DNA of 64,000 nt from contig NZ_QNRR01000019.1 of NCBI RefSeq assembly GCF_003315205.1, forward strand, positions 1 through 64,000, in the 5' to 3' direction. The notes below the pieces were generated by a model, which was given only the letters and a program-made list of their open reading frames with translations, made no database searches and was not told the DNA's origin. The position numbers and the translations under genes are program-made. Below are positions 15,604-24,249 of the stretch, piece by piece. Each line of letters opens with the position of its first letter. Position 1 is the stretch's first letter. The stretch is from Roseimicrobium gellanilyticum. GTDB taxonomy: Bacteria > Verrucomicrobiota > Verrucomicrobiia > Verrucomicrobiales > Verrucomicrobiaceae.

Positions 15604-17130
15604 CTAGGACGAAGCGGGCTTGGTCTCAGCGGGCTTGGTCTCAGCGGGCTTGTCCGCAGGTGCAGGCGTAGCAGGCTTCTCCGCAGGGGCGGGAGCAGCG
15701 GGCTTGGTCTCAGCGGGCTTGTCCGCAGGTGCAGGCGTAGCAGGCTTCTCCGCAGGGGCGGGAGCAGCGGGCTTGGTCTCTGCTGGCTTGTCTGCAGGAG
15801 CTGGCGCGGCGGGTTTGGACTCCACGGGCTTTTCAGCAGCAGGAGCAGGTGCGGGGGCCAAGGCTGCGGGAGGAGCGGAGCGAACAGGGGCAGTTCCCGG
15901 AATCCCCAAGGGCGGGACTGGAGCAGCATTGGGAGGCATCAAGGCGCCAGGGACGGGAGCCTGGGGTGCCGGAGCTTTCTCACGAAGCAACTCGCTGCGC
16001 TTCTTCACGAGCGAGCTCACACCATACTGCGAGACTTCGTACACCCAACCGTGAAATTGCTTCTGTTCATCAGCGAGGCGCTTGGTGAGCAGCTCGTTGC
16101 GCTGCTTGAACTCTTCATCCTTCTGTTTGACGTCAGCCTCCTTCTCATCGGGAGAAGGCTTGCGCACCTTGGGAAGGTCCGCTGTCACTTTCATGGTGAC
16201 AAGATAGGCGGGGAAGCCCTCCTCGGCATCCTTCTTCGCCAGGATTTCCACGTCATAGGTGAATCCCTCGAAGGTGACAATCTTCACTTTGCTCGCTCCC
16301 TTCATGGTGTCCGGCGTCACCTTGTCCTTGAGCAGCACGTCATTGAGTGGCCCCTCAAGCACGCGGGCAGCCAGTCCGGCAGCTTTGGCAGTGTCCAGCT
16401 CTTCACCGGCCGGAGCATTCACAAAGGTAAACGGTGCATCAAGGGTGGCGCGCTCGGCCTTCCAGGAGTCCGCCGCATTTGGGAAATTCACCTCCGCGGA
16501 TTTCACATTGGTGATATTGGGCCAGGCCATGTTGAGCCACAGCCTGGGATCGGACAGCAATTCGTCAAAGCTGTCATCCACCACCCAGACGGTGTCCTTG
16601 TCATTGGGCGTGCGAACGAAACGCTGCGGCGTGGGACCGCCGAACATGTTGGTGCTGGAGGCACCACCGGAACTCTTGGGAGAAGAACCCACCACCACAC
16701 TGCCAAGCAGAGTGCCCTTTTCATCTTCAAGCTTCACTTCAAGTCCGGCGCCTTCGCCATCCTTTTGTTCGCCGGGAGCCAGCACATTCAGCTTCGCCAG
16801 GGAGGACTTGCCCACCTCCTTGCGGTCCTTGATTTTGAGCTCTTCAAGTCCCTGCACCGCGCGCTGGATCTTCTCAAGAGAGGCGGGATAATTGCTACGG
16901 TCCTCCACCACCCACTGGCCTCCTACCACAGCGAGCGAGACTTTCCCCTTCGAGTCATGGACGGTGACCTTATGAACCTTGTCCGAAGGCAGATTGGGCA
17001 GGAGGAACTCCCGCGCATCCGCCTTGCTCAGGCTATAGCCGCTGGTGCGCTCGTCGAATGCCCTCTTGTAGAACAGGGCGAACCCCACAAGTGCGACAAG
17101 TACGATGAGAAGGATTGCCGGTTTTTTCAT
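15604..17130 (-). CDS. DUF4340 protein with Pro/Ala repeat tail
   Basis: 508 residues. One N-terminal membrane helix (ILLIVLVALVGFALFYK), then an extracytoplasmic DUF4340 domain with KVHKVTVHDSKGKVSLAVVGG and WVVEDRSNYPA near its start. DUF4340 proteins usually accompany GldG-like ABC components and may contact substrate outside the membrane. The last 130 residues are Pro/Ala/Lys-rich, including a 23-residue unit (KPATPAPADKPAETKP...) repeated from a 69-bp DNA repeat. It is the last gene of the four-gene minus-strand cluster, 53 bases after the GldG-like gene, and is followed by a terminator. Confidence 0.85.
   Translation of the reverse strand: MKKPAILLIVLVALVGFALFYKRAFDERTSGYSLSKADAREFLLPNLPSDKVHKVTVHDSKGKVSLAVVGGQWVVEDRSNYPASLEKIQRAVQGLEELKIKDRKEVGKSSLAKLNVLAPGEQKDGEGAGLEVKLEDEKGTLLGSVVVGSSPKSSGGASSTNMFGGPTPQRFVRTPNDKDTVWVVDDSFDELLSDPRLWLNMAWPNITNVKSAEVNFPNAADSWKAERATLDAPFTFVNAPAGEELDTAKAAGLAARVLEGPLNDVLLKDKVTPDTMKGASKVKIVTFEGFTYDVEILAKKDAEEGFPAYLVTMKVTADLPKVRKPSPDEKEADVKQKDEEFKQRNELLTKRLADEQKQFHGWVYEVSQYGVSSLVKKRSELLREKAPAPQAPVPGALMPPNAAPVPPLGIPGTAPVRSAPPAALAPAPAPAAEKPVESKPAAPAPADKPAETKPAAPAPAEKPATPAPADKPAETKPAAPAPAEKPATPAPADKPAETKPAETKPASS
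15639..15800. repeat. 69-bp in-frame tandem repeat in the DUF4340 gene
   Basis: The unit beginning TCTCAGCGGGCTTGTCCGCA starts at 15639 and again at 15708, identical over 69 bases (23 codons), with a degenerate third unit after 15777. It encodes the Pro/Ala/Lys tail of the DUF4340 protein and is a likely site of copy-number variation. Confidence 0.8.
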
Positions 17131-17183
17131 GAGTTTGGAAAAGCGTGCAAAGAAAGAAATGATATCTGCTTCAGCATTCAGCT

Positions 17184-19283
17184 TCAGTGCGCCGCCTGAA
17201 TGGAGTGGCGACGCATGGCGAGGACAAGACCAATGGCAACGACCAGCAGCGGTACCGCAGCCATGTTCAGCGTGGTGATGATCATCTCGAGGTGATCCTT
17301 CTGCTTCTTCAGCTCCTTCTCAGCATCCCGCTTTTTCTTCTGGATTTCGAGCTGCTTGTCCTTGAGCTGTTGAAGCTGCTGCTTGTTGGGATTGAGGAAG
17401 ACCACGCCCTGCTCCTGCTTCGCACCGGAGAGGCTCGCGATGTCTCCCACGATTTTGTTCAGCGCAGCGTTCTGCTCTTCGATGACGGGGCGGTATTTGG
17501 CTTCCACGGAGGACATGAGTTCGTTCATCTTCGTGAACTCACGGTGGCTGGAAGCGCGGCTGCGCACGGCCACGAGGTCCGAGCTGCCGCTCGCCATTTC
17601 CATGATGTTCAGCATCATGGGGATGTTCGAGTTGATCGGAATAGGAACGGCGCGCCCGGACTGGTCACGCTGCAGGGCGAAGACATCGTAGAGCATATCC
17701 GCGTCTGCGAAGAGGAAGACCATGCCCTCGCTGTTGGCGGACTTTTTCAGGGCCTCCGGAGCTACAGGCGCGGCAGGAGCAGCACCGGCAGGAGCAGCAC
17801 CGGCAGGAGCAGCACCGGCAGGAGCAGCACCGGCAGGAGCAGCGGCTGCGGGAGCCGGGGTTGTCGCTGCGGCAGGAGCGCCCGCATCCTTCTTGTCTTC
17901 ACCACCCGTTTCACCAGGGGCTCCAGGAAGGGTGAGACCGGGCGGCAATCCAGGAATGCCAGGAGGCTTCGGACCGCCAGGAGGCATGGCCTCAGGCTTG
18001 GGCGCGCCTTCCGGGAAGGCAGTGGTAAACGTGCCGGTGAGGCGCAGGGCCAGAATCTTCTTCTTCCCTTCCGGTTGGAAGTTGGTCATCTCCTCATTCT
18101 GCACCTTCTCCGCCTCACTGCTGTCGATGAAGGAAGAGTTCTCAGACGACTCCAGCAGGCGGGTCGCCGTAATGCCTTCTTTCGCGCTGATGCTGAAAGC
18201 GCCCGTGCAGAACATCTGCACCTTCTCCAGTGCGTTGGCAATGGGCTCGCTGGTGTTGATGCCCGCGCGGTCCACGCTGAGGAAAGTGGGAACGGACTTG
18301 CCGCGCCCCACAGTGACGCGGTAGGTCATGTCTGCCACGAGCTGGTGTTTGTTGTACTCCACGCCCCATGCCTTGAAGAGCTCAGGCAAATCCGAATCCT
18401 GCGGCGCCGAGGGCGGAGCCATGCCCATCTGCATCTGGTTGGGGTTGTTGTACGCTTCAGAAACCATGCAACGGGGATCCACCATCGCGATCACCTTGCC
18501 ACCCTTCAGCAGGAACTGGTCGATGGCGAACTGGGCCGCATTCGTGATGCCGCCGGGATGGATGACGAGGAGGATCTTCACATCCGCATCAATGGTGTCC
18601 GAGGACATCGACACTTCGCGCACATCATAGTCCTGGCGCAGATGCTGGATGAACATCCACGGCGGAGGCGTACGCTGCGGCATGCCTGGGAAATTCATGG
18701 CCGGGCCCGCGATGGGCATGGCGCTCATGACGCCCACGACCACGCGACTGCCTTCATTCGACGTGACCTTGGAAATGCCACGGGCGATGTAGTACTCCAG
18801 CGAGGCTTCATCATTGGGATTGAGCAGTGGGATGATCTCCTTGCGATCCACCGCTTCAATGGCGAGGCCCAGGTAGAACTTGCTCGTGCCATCCATACCG
18901 TTGAAGCTCGTGATATCGTCCGCAATGGCCTTGTCCTCGTCCTCAGTGCTCGGGCGGGGGTCGATGCGCTCGAGCTTGATTTTGCCGCGGCCTTCCTTCT
19001 CGATTTCCATGAGCAGGTCACGCACGGGCGTCACGTAGTTGAGCGCCTCCTGCGGCATGATACGGCCGTCTTCCGTGGCGTAGAAGCGCAGCGTCACCGG
19101 CTCATCCGGATTGATGCGGGAGATGATGCGCTTGGTCCCGTCCGACAGGGTGTAGATGTTCTTCTCCGTGAGGTCGAACTTCGGATTCAGGATGTTGAGA
19201 TGCCCGACAATGTAGTTCACCACTACAATGATTCCGATGACGTTCAGCAAGGAAAGGGCTGACACGGTGGCCTTGTGTTTCAT
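17184..19283 (-). CDS. GldG-like ABC transporter auxiliary protein
   Basis: 699 residues. A membrane helix near residues 8-28 (SLLNVIGIIVVVNYIVGHL) and another at the extreme C-terminus (MAAVPLLVVAIGLVLAMRR) bracket an extracytoplasmic region of the ABC_transp_aux/GldG type (FYATEDGRIMPQEALNY, YIARGISKVTSNEGSRVVVGVM, ILLVIHPGGITNAAQFAIDQFLLKGG split here by family motif). Between about 455 and 520 is a Pro/Gly/Ala linker with (AAPAG)n. The last 60 residues before the final helix are a Lys/Gln/Glu-rich coiled coil. It forms a complex with the permease and ATPase upstream. The operon spacing to the permease is about 50 bases. Confidence 0.87.
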   Translation of the reverse strand: MKHKATVSALSLLNVIGIIVVVNYIVGHLNILNPKFDLTEKNIYTLSDGTKRIISRINPDEPVTLRFYATEDGRIMPQEALNYVTPVRDLLMEIEKEGRGKIKLERIDPRPSTEDEDKAIADDITSFNGMDGTSKFYLGLAIEAVDRKEIIPLLNPNDEASLEYYIARGISKVTSNEGSRVVVGVMSAMPIAGPAMNFPGMPQRTPPPWMFIQHLRQDYDVREVSMSSDTIDADVKILLVIHPGGITNAAQFAIDQFLLKGGKVIAMVDPRCMVSEAYNNPNQMQMGMAPPSAPQDSDLPELFKAWGVEYNKHQLVADMTYRVTVGRGKSVPTFLSVDRAGINTSEPIANALEKVQMFCTGAFSISAKEGITATRLLESSENSSFIDSSEAEKVQNEEMTNFQPEGKKKILALRLTGTFTTAFPEGAPKPEAMPPGGPKPPGIPGLPPGLTLPGAPGETGGEDKKDAGAPAAATTPAPAAAAPAGAAPAGAAPAGAAPAGAAPAAPVAPEALKKSANSEGMVFLFADADMLYDVFALQRDQSGRAVPIPINSNIPMMLNIMEMASGSSDLVAVRSRASSHREFTKMNELMSSVEAKYRPVIEEQNAALNKIVGDIASLSGAKQEQGVVFLNPNKQQLQQLKDKQLEIQKKKRDAEKELKKQKDHLEMIITTLNMAAVPLLVVAIGLVLAMRRHSIQAAH
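17772..17846. repeat. 15-bp tandem repeat, five units, in the gldG-like gene
   Basis: GGCAGGAGCAGCACC recurs at 17772, 17787, 17802 and 17817, with a diverged fifth unit at 17832. Translated on the minus strand it gives A-A-P-A-G units in the linker of the GldG-like protein. The repeat length is a multiple of three, so copy changes keep the frame. Confidence 0.85.
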
Positions 19284-19335
19284 AGGCGGCAGTAAGGTCT
19301 GGGTGATTAAGAAAGGTGCGGAATAGCTGGCGCAA

Positions 19336-20094
19336 TCAGGCGCGCTTGCTCTGGAGGGCGTGGTGCGTGATCATCAGACAGACGGCGATCACACTGACAA
19401 AGTAGAGGACATCGCGGAAGACGAGCAGCCCCTTCGTCATGTACTCGTAGTGGGTCATGAAGCAGAGCTGGGCGATAATCTTCACCACTCCGGTGAGGGA
19501 GTCAGGAGTCACCTTCAGCACGGAATCCACCACCTGCTGGAGTCCCATGAGGAAGAGCACGAGGCAGATGGTCACGGAGATGATGAAGCAGATGACCTGG
19601 CTGCGGGTGAAGGCACTCACGGCGCTCGTGATGGCCAGGCAGGCAAGCGCATAGAGGTAGCTCGCGATATAACCGCTGACGATAGGCCCGGGGTCAGGCT
19701 CGCCAAGGTAGAACACCGTCCACACAATGGGGAAGGTGAGCGCGAGGGCCAACGCCCACACGGTGGCGGCAGCGAAGTACTTGCCCAGGATGGCGTGCCA
19801 CGGAGAGATGGGCATGGTCATGAGCAGCTCCATGGTGCCCAGGCGGTGCTCTTCGGACCAGAGGCGCATGCCCACGGCGGGCACGAGCATGAGATAGATC
19901 CAGGGATGCCAGCTGAAAAAGCCCATCTGGTACGAGAGCGAGGCGCTGTCCCGATTGAGGAAGCCGCCCACGATGAAGGTGAAGCCCTGCACCGCGAGCA
20001 GGAAGATGACGAGGATGATGTAAGCCAGGGGCGAATTGAAATAGCCGAGCAGCTCGCGCTTGTAGACGGCAAAGGTATTTTTCCAGGAACTCAT
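19336..20094 (-). CDS. ABC-2 type permease, GldF-like
   Basis: 252 residues with about six membrane helices. It starts WKNTFAVYKRELLGYFNSPLAY, the characteristic opening of GldF/NosY-type permeases, followed by EEHRLGTMELLMTMPIS, a conserved cytoplasmic motif of the family. ATG 20094 is chosen because it gives this opening; ATG 20133 adds an unlikely leader. It is the membrane channel partner of the ATPase upstream and the GldG-like protein downstream. The substrate is unknown; in gliding Bacteroidota the complex supports motility, elsewhere similar sets have other or unknown roles. Confidence 0.9.
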   Translation of the reverse strand: MSSWKNTFAVYKRELLGYFNSPLAYIILVIFLLAVQGFTFIVGGFLNRDSASLSYQMGFFSWHPWIYLMLVPAVGMRLWSEEHRLGTMELLMTMPISPWHAILGKYFAAATVWALALALTFPIVWTVFYLGEPDPGPIVSGYIASYLYALACLAITSAVSAFTRSQVICFIISVTICLVLFLMGLQQVVDSVLKVTPDSLTGVVKIIAQLCFMTHYEYMTKGLLVFRDVLYFVSVIAVCLMITHHALQSKRA

Positions 20095-20196
20095 GAGAAG
20101 CGAAGTGTGTGGTAAACGACGTTCAGAAATCAATCAGCGCCGCCGGGCGCGTCTCGGACCAGAAGTCCTCACGCGCCATGGGCGGAGAGGTGTGGA

Positions 20197-21147
20197 TCAG
20201 GCTGTGTCCGAGCGTGTGAGCGCGCGGAACATTTCATCCAGGCGGCCTTCCTCGCGGTGCAGTTCTTCCACCTTCCAGGCCTTCGCCTGGGCCAGCGAGG
20301 CAATCTCGCGGGACAGGCCCTCATGATTTCCCTGACGTGAGGGCAGCACGCGCCCGGCGAAGCGGCCATCCTCTGCTGCGGTGCTTTCCACTTTGTCCAC
20401 GCCGCTGATTTTCCCAAGCTCCTCACGGATGGCTGCACCCGAAGCACCGAGAATCACCACGCGCACGGCATCCGCACCCGGAGCGCGGCGCTTGAGCTGG
20501 TCAGGTGTGCCGTCTGCCACGATTTTGCCACGGTCAATGATGATGGCGCGGGAGCAGGCAGACTCCACCTCCTCCAGGATGTGGGTGGAGAAGATGATGG
20601 CTTTTGTCTCGCCCATGCGCTTGATGAGGTTGCGCACCTCATGCTTTTGATTGGGGTCGAGACCGTCCGTGGGTTCGTCCAGGATGAGAACTTCCGGGTC
20701 GTGAATGATGCTCTGGGCGAGACAGGTGCGGTGGCGGAAGCCCTTCGAGAGCGTGTCCACGCTCTGGTTGCGCACGGGCTCCAGGAAGCAGGTCTCCAGC
20801 GCCTTGTCCACGGCACGGGCACGTGCGTAGCCATAGAGGCCGCGCATCTCTGCGCAGAAGCCGAGGAAGCCTGAGACACTCATGTCTGAATACAGCGGCG
20901 CATTCTCCGGGAGGTAGCCAATCAAGCGTTTCGCCTTCTCCGGCTCCTCTAGCATGTCGATGCCACCCACACGGATGCTGCCGGCGGTGGGCAGGTAGTA
21001 GCCGGTGACCATGCGCATGGAGGTGGACTTGCCGGCGCCGTTGGGCCCCAGAAAGCCCAGCACTTCACCTTTCTCCACATTGAAGGTCACTCCATCGACC
21101 GCAACCTTGGTTCCGAACTCTTTTCGTAGATCCTTTACCTGTATCAT
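20197..21147 (-). CDS. ABC transporter ATP-binding protein, GldA-like
   Basis: 316 residues. Walker A GPNGAGKST (34-42), signature LSKGFRHR (133-140), Walker B VLILDEP (153-159) followed by TDGLDP, and an H-loop FSTHILEEVE are all intact. The C-terminal 100 residues are the extension found in GldA/NatA-type ATPases. It powers the permease encoded 103 bases downstream. As the first gene of the four-gene cluster its promoter should lie in 21148-21306. Confidence 0.93.
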   Translation of the reverse strand: MIQVKDLRKEFGTKVAVDGVTFNVEKGEVLGFLGPNGAGKSTSMRMVTGYYLPTAGSIRVGGIDMLEEPEKAKRLIGYLPENAPLYSDMSVSGFLGFCAEMRGLYGYARARAVDKALETCFLEPVRNQSVDTLSKGFRHRTCLAQSIIHDPEVLILDEPTDGLDPNQKHEVRNLIKRMGETKAIIFSTHILEEVESACSRAIIIDRGKIVADGTPDQLKRRAPGADAVRVVILGASGAAIREELGKISGVDKVESTAAEDGRFAGRVLPSRQGNHEGLSREIASLAQAKAWKVEELHREEGRLDEMFRALTRSDTA

Positions 21148-21306
21148 GATGTGAGGATTTGCCTTGAGCTTCGTGCAGGGAAAAAACTAACGCCTGTGAG
21201 ACGCCATTGTTACAACCGCCCATTTCAGAAGTGGACATGGGCGGAAAAGAATTCTGTGCGCAATGCTGAGGGGCTATTCAAGAAAAAAATGCATGCTGCC
21301 CGATGG
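21148..21306. other. Gap upstream of the ABC cluster
   Basis: 159 bases between the SufU-like gene stop and the ATPase start, both minus strand. It must carry the cluster promoter unless there is readthrough, but no clear promoter or terminator hairpin is visible. Confidence 0.35.
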
Positions 21307-21744
21307 TCAGAGGGAGGGGCGCAACATCCGGATCATCTGACGGGCAGCCAGCGTGGCGCACACCACACGGGCGGGAAACCGTGCAAGACTGAGCAGCGCC
21401 CCGGTGTCGCCAAACTCCTCAAAATGCAATTCAGGATCCACTGTGCCGGATTCCATGACCGAACAAAAATGCTCCAGCAGGTGGGTGGCCTGGGTGGCTG
21501 GCTTTCCCTGCACCATACCCAGCACCAAGGAGGCGCCCGCCTGACTCGCGGCACACCCCGCGCCCACAAACCGGGCACAGATGACGCTCCGTTCCGGCCC
21601 TGAAACCGCGAGTGACAGGGTCACGATGTCGCCACATGCCGGGTTCTCCACTGTCTCAGGCTGTGCTCCTTCGCACGCGCCACGGTGCCGCGGGTTGCGG
21701 TAGTGATCTCTGAGAATGGCTTCACAGACTTCCGGGGTGAGCAT
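21307..21744 (-). CDS. sufU: SufU/NifU-like iron-sulfur cluster scaffold
   Basis: 145 residues. The three conserved cysteines of the IscU/SufU fold are present with their motifs: NPACGD (Cys37, Asp39), GAGCAAS (Cys64) and VCATLA (Cys129). The opening EAILRDHYRNPRHRG is typical of SufU. It accepts or relays sulfur for Fe-S cluster assembly with SufS, which is not in the window. A GGAGGT sequence about ten bases before ATG 21744 supports the start. It is divergent from the TPR protein gene, with a shared promoter region of about 130 bases. Confidence 0.9.
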   Translation of the reverse strand: MLTPEVCEAILRDHYRNPRHRGACEGAQPETVENPACGDIVTLSLAVSGPERSVICARFVGAGCAASQAGASLVLGMVQGKPATQATHLLEHFCSVMESGTVDPELHFEEFGDTGALLSLARFPARVVCATLAARQMIRMLRPSL

Positions 21745-21879
21745 GCTCTCTGGACCTCCACGGTCCGGTGCGGTGCGTCAACCCCCGCCCTCAATTCTTT
21801 TCCGCCTCACCGTCCAGACTGTTTCAACGTCCTTGCCATTTAGGTGACCAAAAACTATGCTTTCCGCTCCCTTCCCCGC

Positions 21880-23742
21880 ATGCTGAAATCCCAGAGTCAC
21901 GCTACATCTGACGCGGCCGAGCCCTTCGTTCTGTTCAGGCCGTTTGTCCGGGCCTGGCGGTGGCTGTTTCCGCCCAGCCTGGCGGATATCGACCGACAGT
22001 CCGGCACGGCCCGCCTGCTGGCGAAGATCATGATCGTGGCGGTCTTCTTCGGCTTGGGCACCCTGGCCGTCATCTACGGGAAGACCTTGCACAACATGGT
22101 GCAGACCTTCCGCTCCAACCAGTTTGTGGATGATGCCGAGGAGTACGAGAAGAACGCGGAAATCGTGAAGGCCTGGACTGCCGCCACCCGCGCATACCAC
22201 CTGGACTCTAACAATCCCAGAGCCGTCCGCACCCTGGCCAGGTTCTACGTGCTCACCAAGCAGAAAGAAGCCGGATACCTGCTGGACAAGCTCCGCGACC
22301 TCGGCCACTTCAACGACGAAGACCTCCTGCTGGAAATCACGGCACTCTCCAACTCGGCAGACAACAAGGCTGCGAGCGCGAAGATTGAGGAAAACCTGCG
22401 CAACTCCGTCCCGAACCGCCGCGTGGTGGAAATCGCCGACAAGGTCATGCGCGACCTGAATCGCAAGGACAAGCTCCTGGAAATCCTGAAGGTGTACGTG
22501 GAGCGCGCTCCGGATGATCTGGACATCAAGCTGACCTACGCCCTGCGTCGCATCGAACTCGGCAACCCCGTCCAGAGGAGCGAAGGCATGTCCGACCTGT
22601 GGCGGGTGGCCGAGACCAAGGGCAAGGAGGGGCTCGAAGCGCTGGAGTATCTGGATGAGGAAACCCTCACGGATCCCGGGGAACAGCGCCTGCTCATCTC
22701 CCTCCTGGAGCGTCACCCTCTCGCCAAGGAACCGCACCACATCGCCGCCATGAAGCGGCTGGTCGCCATCGAACCCGGCCGTCGCAAGGAAATTCTGGAC
22801 AAGGCGGTGGCCGAGCGCCGTGACACCAAGCGCGAGGAACTGGAGCCCATCGCCCGGTGGCTCTCCGTGGAAGGCGAGTACGACCGCTTCTTCATCCTCT
22901 TCAACGAAGACAAGGTGCGCGACTATCCCCCGCTGCTGCGCCACTATCTGAACGTCCTCATGCTGCAGGACCGGAAGGCGGAGATGGAGAAGCTCATCAA
23001 TGACCCGCGCACCCGGCTCTTCACCCATGAGCGCGCCTTCTACACGGCACACCTTGCCTTTGTATCGGGCAAGAAATGGGAGGAAGTGAACTCGCTCCTG
23101 GTGAAGGCACTCGCCACCGCGGAGCAGTACGGACAGCCCAATACCATCCTGCACATTGCCCAGTACGCAGAGCAGCGGAACTTCCTCCTCGTGGCAGAGC
23201 AGGCCTACCGCTCCGCCTCCGCCCTCCGCCGCTCGGAATCCGTTCAACGCAAGGCCTTCGACGGCCTGCTGAAACTCACCTACCGCAACGGCAACTCAAA
23301 GGGCTTCATCGAGGCCTGCCATGACAGCGCCGAGCGCTGGCCGGACAACAAGGACATCCGTGAACGCGCCCTCTACGCCAGCCTTCTGGCCGGCATGGAC
23401 CTGGAGCTCTCCATCTCCACCATGCAGAAGCTCCTGAAGGAGGCTCCGGACGACTCGCGCCGCAAGCTCATCATGGCGCTGGGACAATTCCGCATGCTGA
23501 ACTACGACGCCGCCGCGCGTCAGCTCAACCAGAGTAACCTCAGCCAGCTCACCCCCGGTCAGGCGGCCGTGCTCTGCGGCATCCTCACTGCCGCAGGGCG
23601 TGATGAACAGGCAAAGGGCATCGCCAAGCAGATTCCCCAGGGCCAGATCATGCTGCAGGAGGAGATGCGCTTTCTCCAGCTCACCGACCCCTCGCGACTG
23701 CCTCCCGCCGTGGCCGAAGCCCCTCCGCCGCCACAGTTGTAG
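21880..23742 (+). CDS. Membrane-anchored TPR-like protein
   Basis: About 620 residues. A short cytoplasmic head, one membrane helix (KIMIVAVFFGLGTLAVIYG, near 50-68), then an extended alpha-helical region of TPR-type repeats, for example IVKAWTAATRAYHLDSNNPRAVRTLARFY. The C-terminus is Pro-rich (PPAVAEAPPPPQ). No catalytic motif is visible; such proteins usually scaffold complexes at the membrane. The start is ATG 21880, though GTG 21844 is also in frame and would add twelve residues. It is monocistronic by position, divergent from sufU. Confidence 0.78.
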   Translation: MLKSQSHATSDAAEPFVLFRPFVRAWRWLFPPSLADIDRQSGTARLLAKIMIVAVFFGLGTLAVIYGKTLHNMVQTFRSNQFVDDAEEYEKNAEIVKAWTAATRAYHLDSNNPRAVRTLARFYVLTKQKEAGYLLDKLRDLGHFNDEDLLLEITALSNSADNKAASAKIEENLRNSVPNRRVVEIADKVMRDLNRKDKLLEILKVYVERAPDDLDIKLTYALRRIELGNPVQRSEGMSDLWRVAETKGKEGLEALEYLDEETLTDPGEQRLLISLLERHPLAKEPHHIAAMKRLVAIEPGRRKEILDKAVAERRDTKREELEPIARWLSVEGEYDRFFILFNEDKVRDYPPLLRHYLNVLMLQDRKAEMEKLINDPRTRLFTHERAFYTAHLAFVSGKKWEEVNSLLVKALATAEQYGQPNTILHIAQYAEQRNFLLVAEQAYRSASALRRSESVQRKAFDGLLKLTYRNGNSKGFIEACHDSAERWPDNKDIRERALYASLLAGMDLELSISTMQKLLKEAPDDSRRKLIMALGQFRMLNYDAAARQLNQSNLSQLTPGQAAVLCGILTAAGRDEQAKGIAKQIPQGQIMLQEEMRFLQLTDPSRLPPAVAEAPPPPQL

Positions 23743-24249
23743 CCGTGCCTCGCCGGTGAAGCGGATGGGGTTTATCGCAAAGCAGCGAAAGCAGCAGAGA
23801 AACAAAAGGAGGTTAGGCGTCTCGCCTGACCGAGCCCCGCTCACAACACCGCAAAGCCGTTTCCATGCCGCTTCGCTGAAGCAAAGAGACAAAGACCCGC
23901 AGCACGCCTCCGTCCAACCTCTTGTGCCTTTTGTGTTTTTTTGCGGCTAGGGCGGTTTAAACAAAATCGTGGCCTTCGATCAGGGGTGACTTGCCGTACC
24001 GCGACCAGCGGTTGGGTTGGCGCGCCCCCATAACGAAAATGGCTACACTGTAACTTAAACCGCTCTAATCCCTCAGTCGATGCCACCGGCAGAAGGTCGG
24101 TCCTCCCTACCTCCTCATCCTTTTGCGTCCTTTGCGCTCTTTTGCGGCTATTCCCAAGAACCCGCCACCTCCCCGTCTCGCAATTTCCTGTCCAAAACCC
24201 GCCATCCGCATCGTTACACGCACAGGAGTCACGCCCTCCCCACCCGCCG
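23743..24249. repeat. Repeat-filled intergenic region (CGCAAAG and TTAGGCGT families)
   Basis: This 507-base gap holds no gene. It contains CGCAAAGCAGCGAAAGCAGC near 23776, the hairpin module GTTAGGCGTCTCGCCTGAC near 23813, and two reverse-oriented TTTTTTGCGGCTA ends (near 23937 and 24150). These modules also build the long inverted repeats at 28787-29099 and 29803-30113. GGCGGTTTAA near 23951 and TTAAACCGCT near 24054 form a further short inverted pair. The promoter of the DUF1501 gene must lie at its right end. Confidence 0.7.

Noticed and set aside
17187-19262. A 691-codon open frame opposite the gldG-like gene
   Set aside because: It is the complement of a well-supported gene, rich in His, Arg, Asp and Gly as expected of an antisense frame in GC-rich DNA, and has no domain motif.
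21778-23247. A 489-codon open frame opposite the TPR protein
   Set aside because: The antisense product shows no helix periodicity or motif, while the plus-strand frame has a membrane helix and TPR-like repeats.
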